Part shown: one piece after another, positions 39,170-41,035 of the stretch
How positions within the stretch are numbered: the first letter of the stretch is position 1
How the letters are laid out: each line of letters starts with the position of its first letter
From: Sphingobacterium thalpophilum
GTDB taxonomy: Bacteria; Bacteroidota; Bacteroidia; B-17B0; Aurantibacillaceae
Reading direction: 5' to 3'
DNA length: 41,035 bases
NCBI GenBank assembly: GCA_943325195.2
Contig: CALPON020000008.1
Location: forward strand, 1 to 41,035
The notes under the pieces: generated by a model
What the model saw: only the letters and a program-made list of their open reading frames with translations
The model's database searches: none
What the model was told of the DNA's origin: nothing
Program-made: the position numbers and the translations under genes

Positions 39170-40599
39170 TAACTGATGTAACTTAATTTCATCATGTTGG
39201 TCCGCCCCTTCTCTTTCATCGGCATGCTGGCAATATTGATGACCAGATCATCGTTTTTCACAATGCCTTCTCGTTTAATAATATCCTTCAGGTCATTAAT
39301 CGTCTGATCGGTACTTTCATACTTATCATAGTAATACCCGCGCACACCCCAGACTAAACTTAAAGTGGTAAGCAGACTCCGATTATCTGTAAAAATTAAA
39401 ATGGGAGCTTTAGGGCGGTGACTTGACAGTTTAAAAGCCGTATAACCTGAATTGGTCATGCTGATTAATGCCTTTGCTTGCGCGTGATGCGCCAGGGAGC
39501 AAGCATTGTAGCAAATACTATCGGTGATATAGGTAATCGTTCTAATTTGAGGTGTGTGTTCCTTGTGATAAATGGTATCCAGTTCCTCGACTTGTGTGAT
39601 GATTTTACGCATCATTTCAATCACTTTTACTGGATATTTTCCGACCGACGTTTCTGCACTCAGCATCACCGCATCGGCCCCATCCATCACGGCATTCGCC
39701 ACGTCGTTTACTTCTGCACGGGTAGGTGTATAACTTGTAATCATACTTTCCATCATCTGCGTGGCAATAATCACCGGCTTTCCAATCTCGATACATTTCT
39801 GAACGATCATTTTCTGAAGAAGTGGCACTTTTTCCATTGGTAATTCCACCCCCAAGTCACCCCGTGCCACCATGATACCATCAGTAATATCAATGATGTT
39901 ATCAATTTCGCGAATGGCTTCTGGTTTTTCAATTTTTGCAATAACCCGGGCGCGTTTGCCTTTAGATCGGATGATGTCTTTTAATTCCACGATATCCGTC
40001 ACACTGCGCACAAAGGAAAGACCTATCCAGTCAAAATCATGCGCGAGGGCAAAGTCCAGATCACGAATATCTTTTACAGTGAGACAAGGCAAAGAGATTT
40101 TTGTGTTCGGGAGGTTCACCCCTTTTTTTGAAGACAAATGGCCTCCCACCTTGATCAGACAGCGTACATTGTCTTTTCCGTTGGTGTCGATGACTTCGAG
40201 AAGAATTTTTCCATCGTCGATCAATACGGTCTCTCCCACTTTCACATCTTGAGGAAATTGCGGATAGGTAATGTAAATCATGGTCGAATTACCTTCCATT
40301 TCTTTGGTGGTGATGTCGATGATTTGTCCGGTAACCAATTCCGCACTATTATTTTGCACCACACCGATGCGTAGTTTTGGCCCCTGCAAATCGGCAAGAA
40401 TGCCGACATGGCGCTTTAATTTTTCGTTGAGAGTCCGAATGTTTTCTACCGTTTTGAGAACGGCATCATAATCCCCATGTGAAAAGTTGATCCTGCAAAT
40501 ATCAAGACCCTCCCGGTACATTTCCTCCAACACTTCAATATCCGCAGTGGCAGGTCCCATGGTGGCCACAATCTTTGTCCGGTTAAATGGTTTTTTCAT
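39169..40599 (-). CDS. pyk: Pyruvate kinase
   Basis: TKIVATMGPATADIEVLEEM, CRINFSHGDY, ILADLQGPKLRIG, MVARGDLGVELP, ATQMMESMI, DGADAVMLSAETSVGKYPV. Confidence 0.97.
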   Translation of the reverse strand: MKKPFNRTKIVATMGPATADIEVLEEMYREGLDICRINFSHGDYDAVLKTVENIRTLNEKLKRHVGILADLQGPKLRIGVVQNNSAELVTGQIIDITTKEMEGNSTMIYITYPQFPQDVKVGETVLIDDGKILLEVIDTNGKDNVRCLIKVGGHLSSKKGVNLPNTKISLPCLTVKDIRDLDFALAHDFDWIGLSFVRSVTDIVELKDIIRSKGKRARVIAKIEKPEAIREIDNIIDITDGIMVARGDLGVELPMEKVPLLQKMIVQKCIEIGKPVIIATQMMESMITSYTPTRAEVNDVANAVMDGADAVMLSAETSVGKYPVKVIEMMRKIITQVEELDTIYHKEHTPQIRTITYITDSICYNACSLAHHAQAKALISMTNSGYTAFKLSSHRPKAPILIFTDNRSLLTTLSLVWGVRGYYYDKYESTDQTINDLKDIIKREGIVKNDDLVINIASMPMKEKGRTNMMKLSYIS

Positions 40600-40735
40600 A
40601 AATAGTCTTAAATAAATTTAAACTCAAGACCTCTAAGGTATAAAATTGCGGGGAGGAATAAAAACATGCGGGGACCCCCCTAAACGCTGAGATGTATGGC
40701 TGTTATTAAACAAGGATTTACAAGTAGAGGCGATG

Positions 40736-41035
40736 GAAGCCGAAGGGCTTGAAGTCGCCTCGGTTAATCATTTAAAAAAAGTCCTCATCAATCTCAATAC
40801 CGTGTTCTTTATAAAGGTCGCAAAGAACTCCGAAGGAGTTCAATACCCCTTACCTGAGGCAACGCCTCAGGTAAGGGGGCACTCAGGTTTTACAAGCCCG
40901 AAGGGCTTGAAGGCGCCTCGGTTAATCGTTCAAAAATTACGCGCATCAATCTTCGTTAGAAATTTACTCAGTATTCAAGCCCTTCGGGCTTGCTTTCCTG
41001 GTAAGTCTCCTTTACCACGGACTGCGTCCGCGGTA
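40736..41035. repeat. Two tandem copies of a composite palindromic repeat (unit 1 about 40736-40878, unit 2 about 40893-41035, cut by the window edge)
   Basis: GAAGCCGAAGGGCTTGAAGTCGCCTCGGTTAATCAT vs CAAGCCCGAAGGGCTTGAAGGCGCCTCGGTTAATCGT; both units continue with a CATCAATCT block, a second 17-nt hairpin, then a 23-nt TACC...GGTA hairpin. Confidence 0.85.
40846..40878. repeat. Perfect 15-bp inverted repeat, 3-nt loop
   Basis: CCCCTTACCTGAGGC-AAC-GCCTCAGGTAAGGGG. Confidence 0.95.

Noticed and set aside
39478-40471. Several plus-strand ORFs (121, 126, 78, 63 aa)
   Set aside because: Antisense to pyk, with no recognisable motifs.
40645-40680. GCGGGGA...GCGGGGACCCCCC G/C-rich stretch
   Set aside because: Short and imperfect repeat upstream of pyk; not clearly a regulatory element or terminator.
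40691-41035. Stop-free plus-strand frame of about 115 codons running off the window edge (contains ...MEAEGLEVASVNHLKKVLINL...)
   Set aside because: The two repeat units are offset by about 158 bp, so homologous sequence is read in different frames (EGLEVASVNH vs KGLKAPRLIV). That argues against protein-level constraint; the open frame is probably incidental.
40736-41035. Possible CRISPR array
   Set aside because: Repeats are heterogeneous hairpins at irregular spacing, with no uniform repeat-spacer periodicity and no cas genes.

Overview
The window looks like ordinary Bacteroidota chromosome. Supporting signs are a PorP/SprF-type protein, DUF2723, DUF2480, DUF3109 and PafA-like families, and promoters of the TAnnTTTG type. 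It is densely packed with housekeeping, envelope and glycan genes: peroxiredoxins, rnhB, purM, mqnA, lipid kinase, ALDH7-type dehydrogenase, deoC plus a second ALDH, CapD-like dehydratase, PafA-like phosphatase, AsmA-like protein, acs, a DUF2723 glycosyltransferase, Wzx-like flippase, dut, PorP/SprF, pgeF and pyk. There is one tRNA (Gln, UUG). I found no CRISPR array, phage, transposase or recognisable defence system. The strongest unexplained structure is at the right edge (about 40736-41035): two tandem copies of a composite element built from two hairpin classes whose stems differ by compensatory changes. Other notable points are convergent genes that end within 7 bp of each other, overlap, or share a palindromic stop codon, and near-consensus Bacteroidota -7 elements very close to start codons, which imply very short leaders and corrected starts. 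All family calls are from reading the sequence, with no database search.
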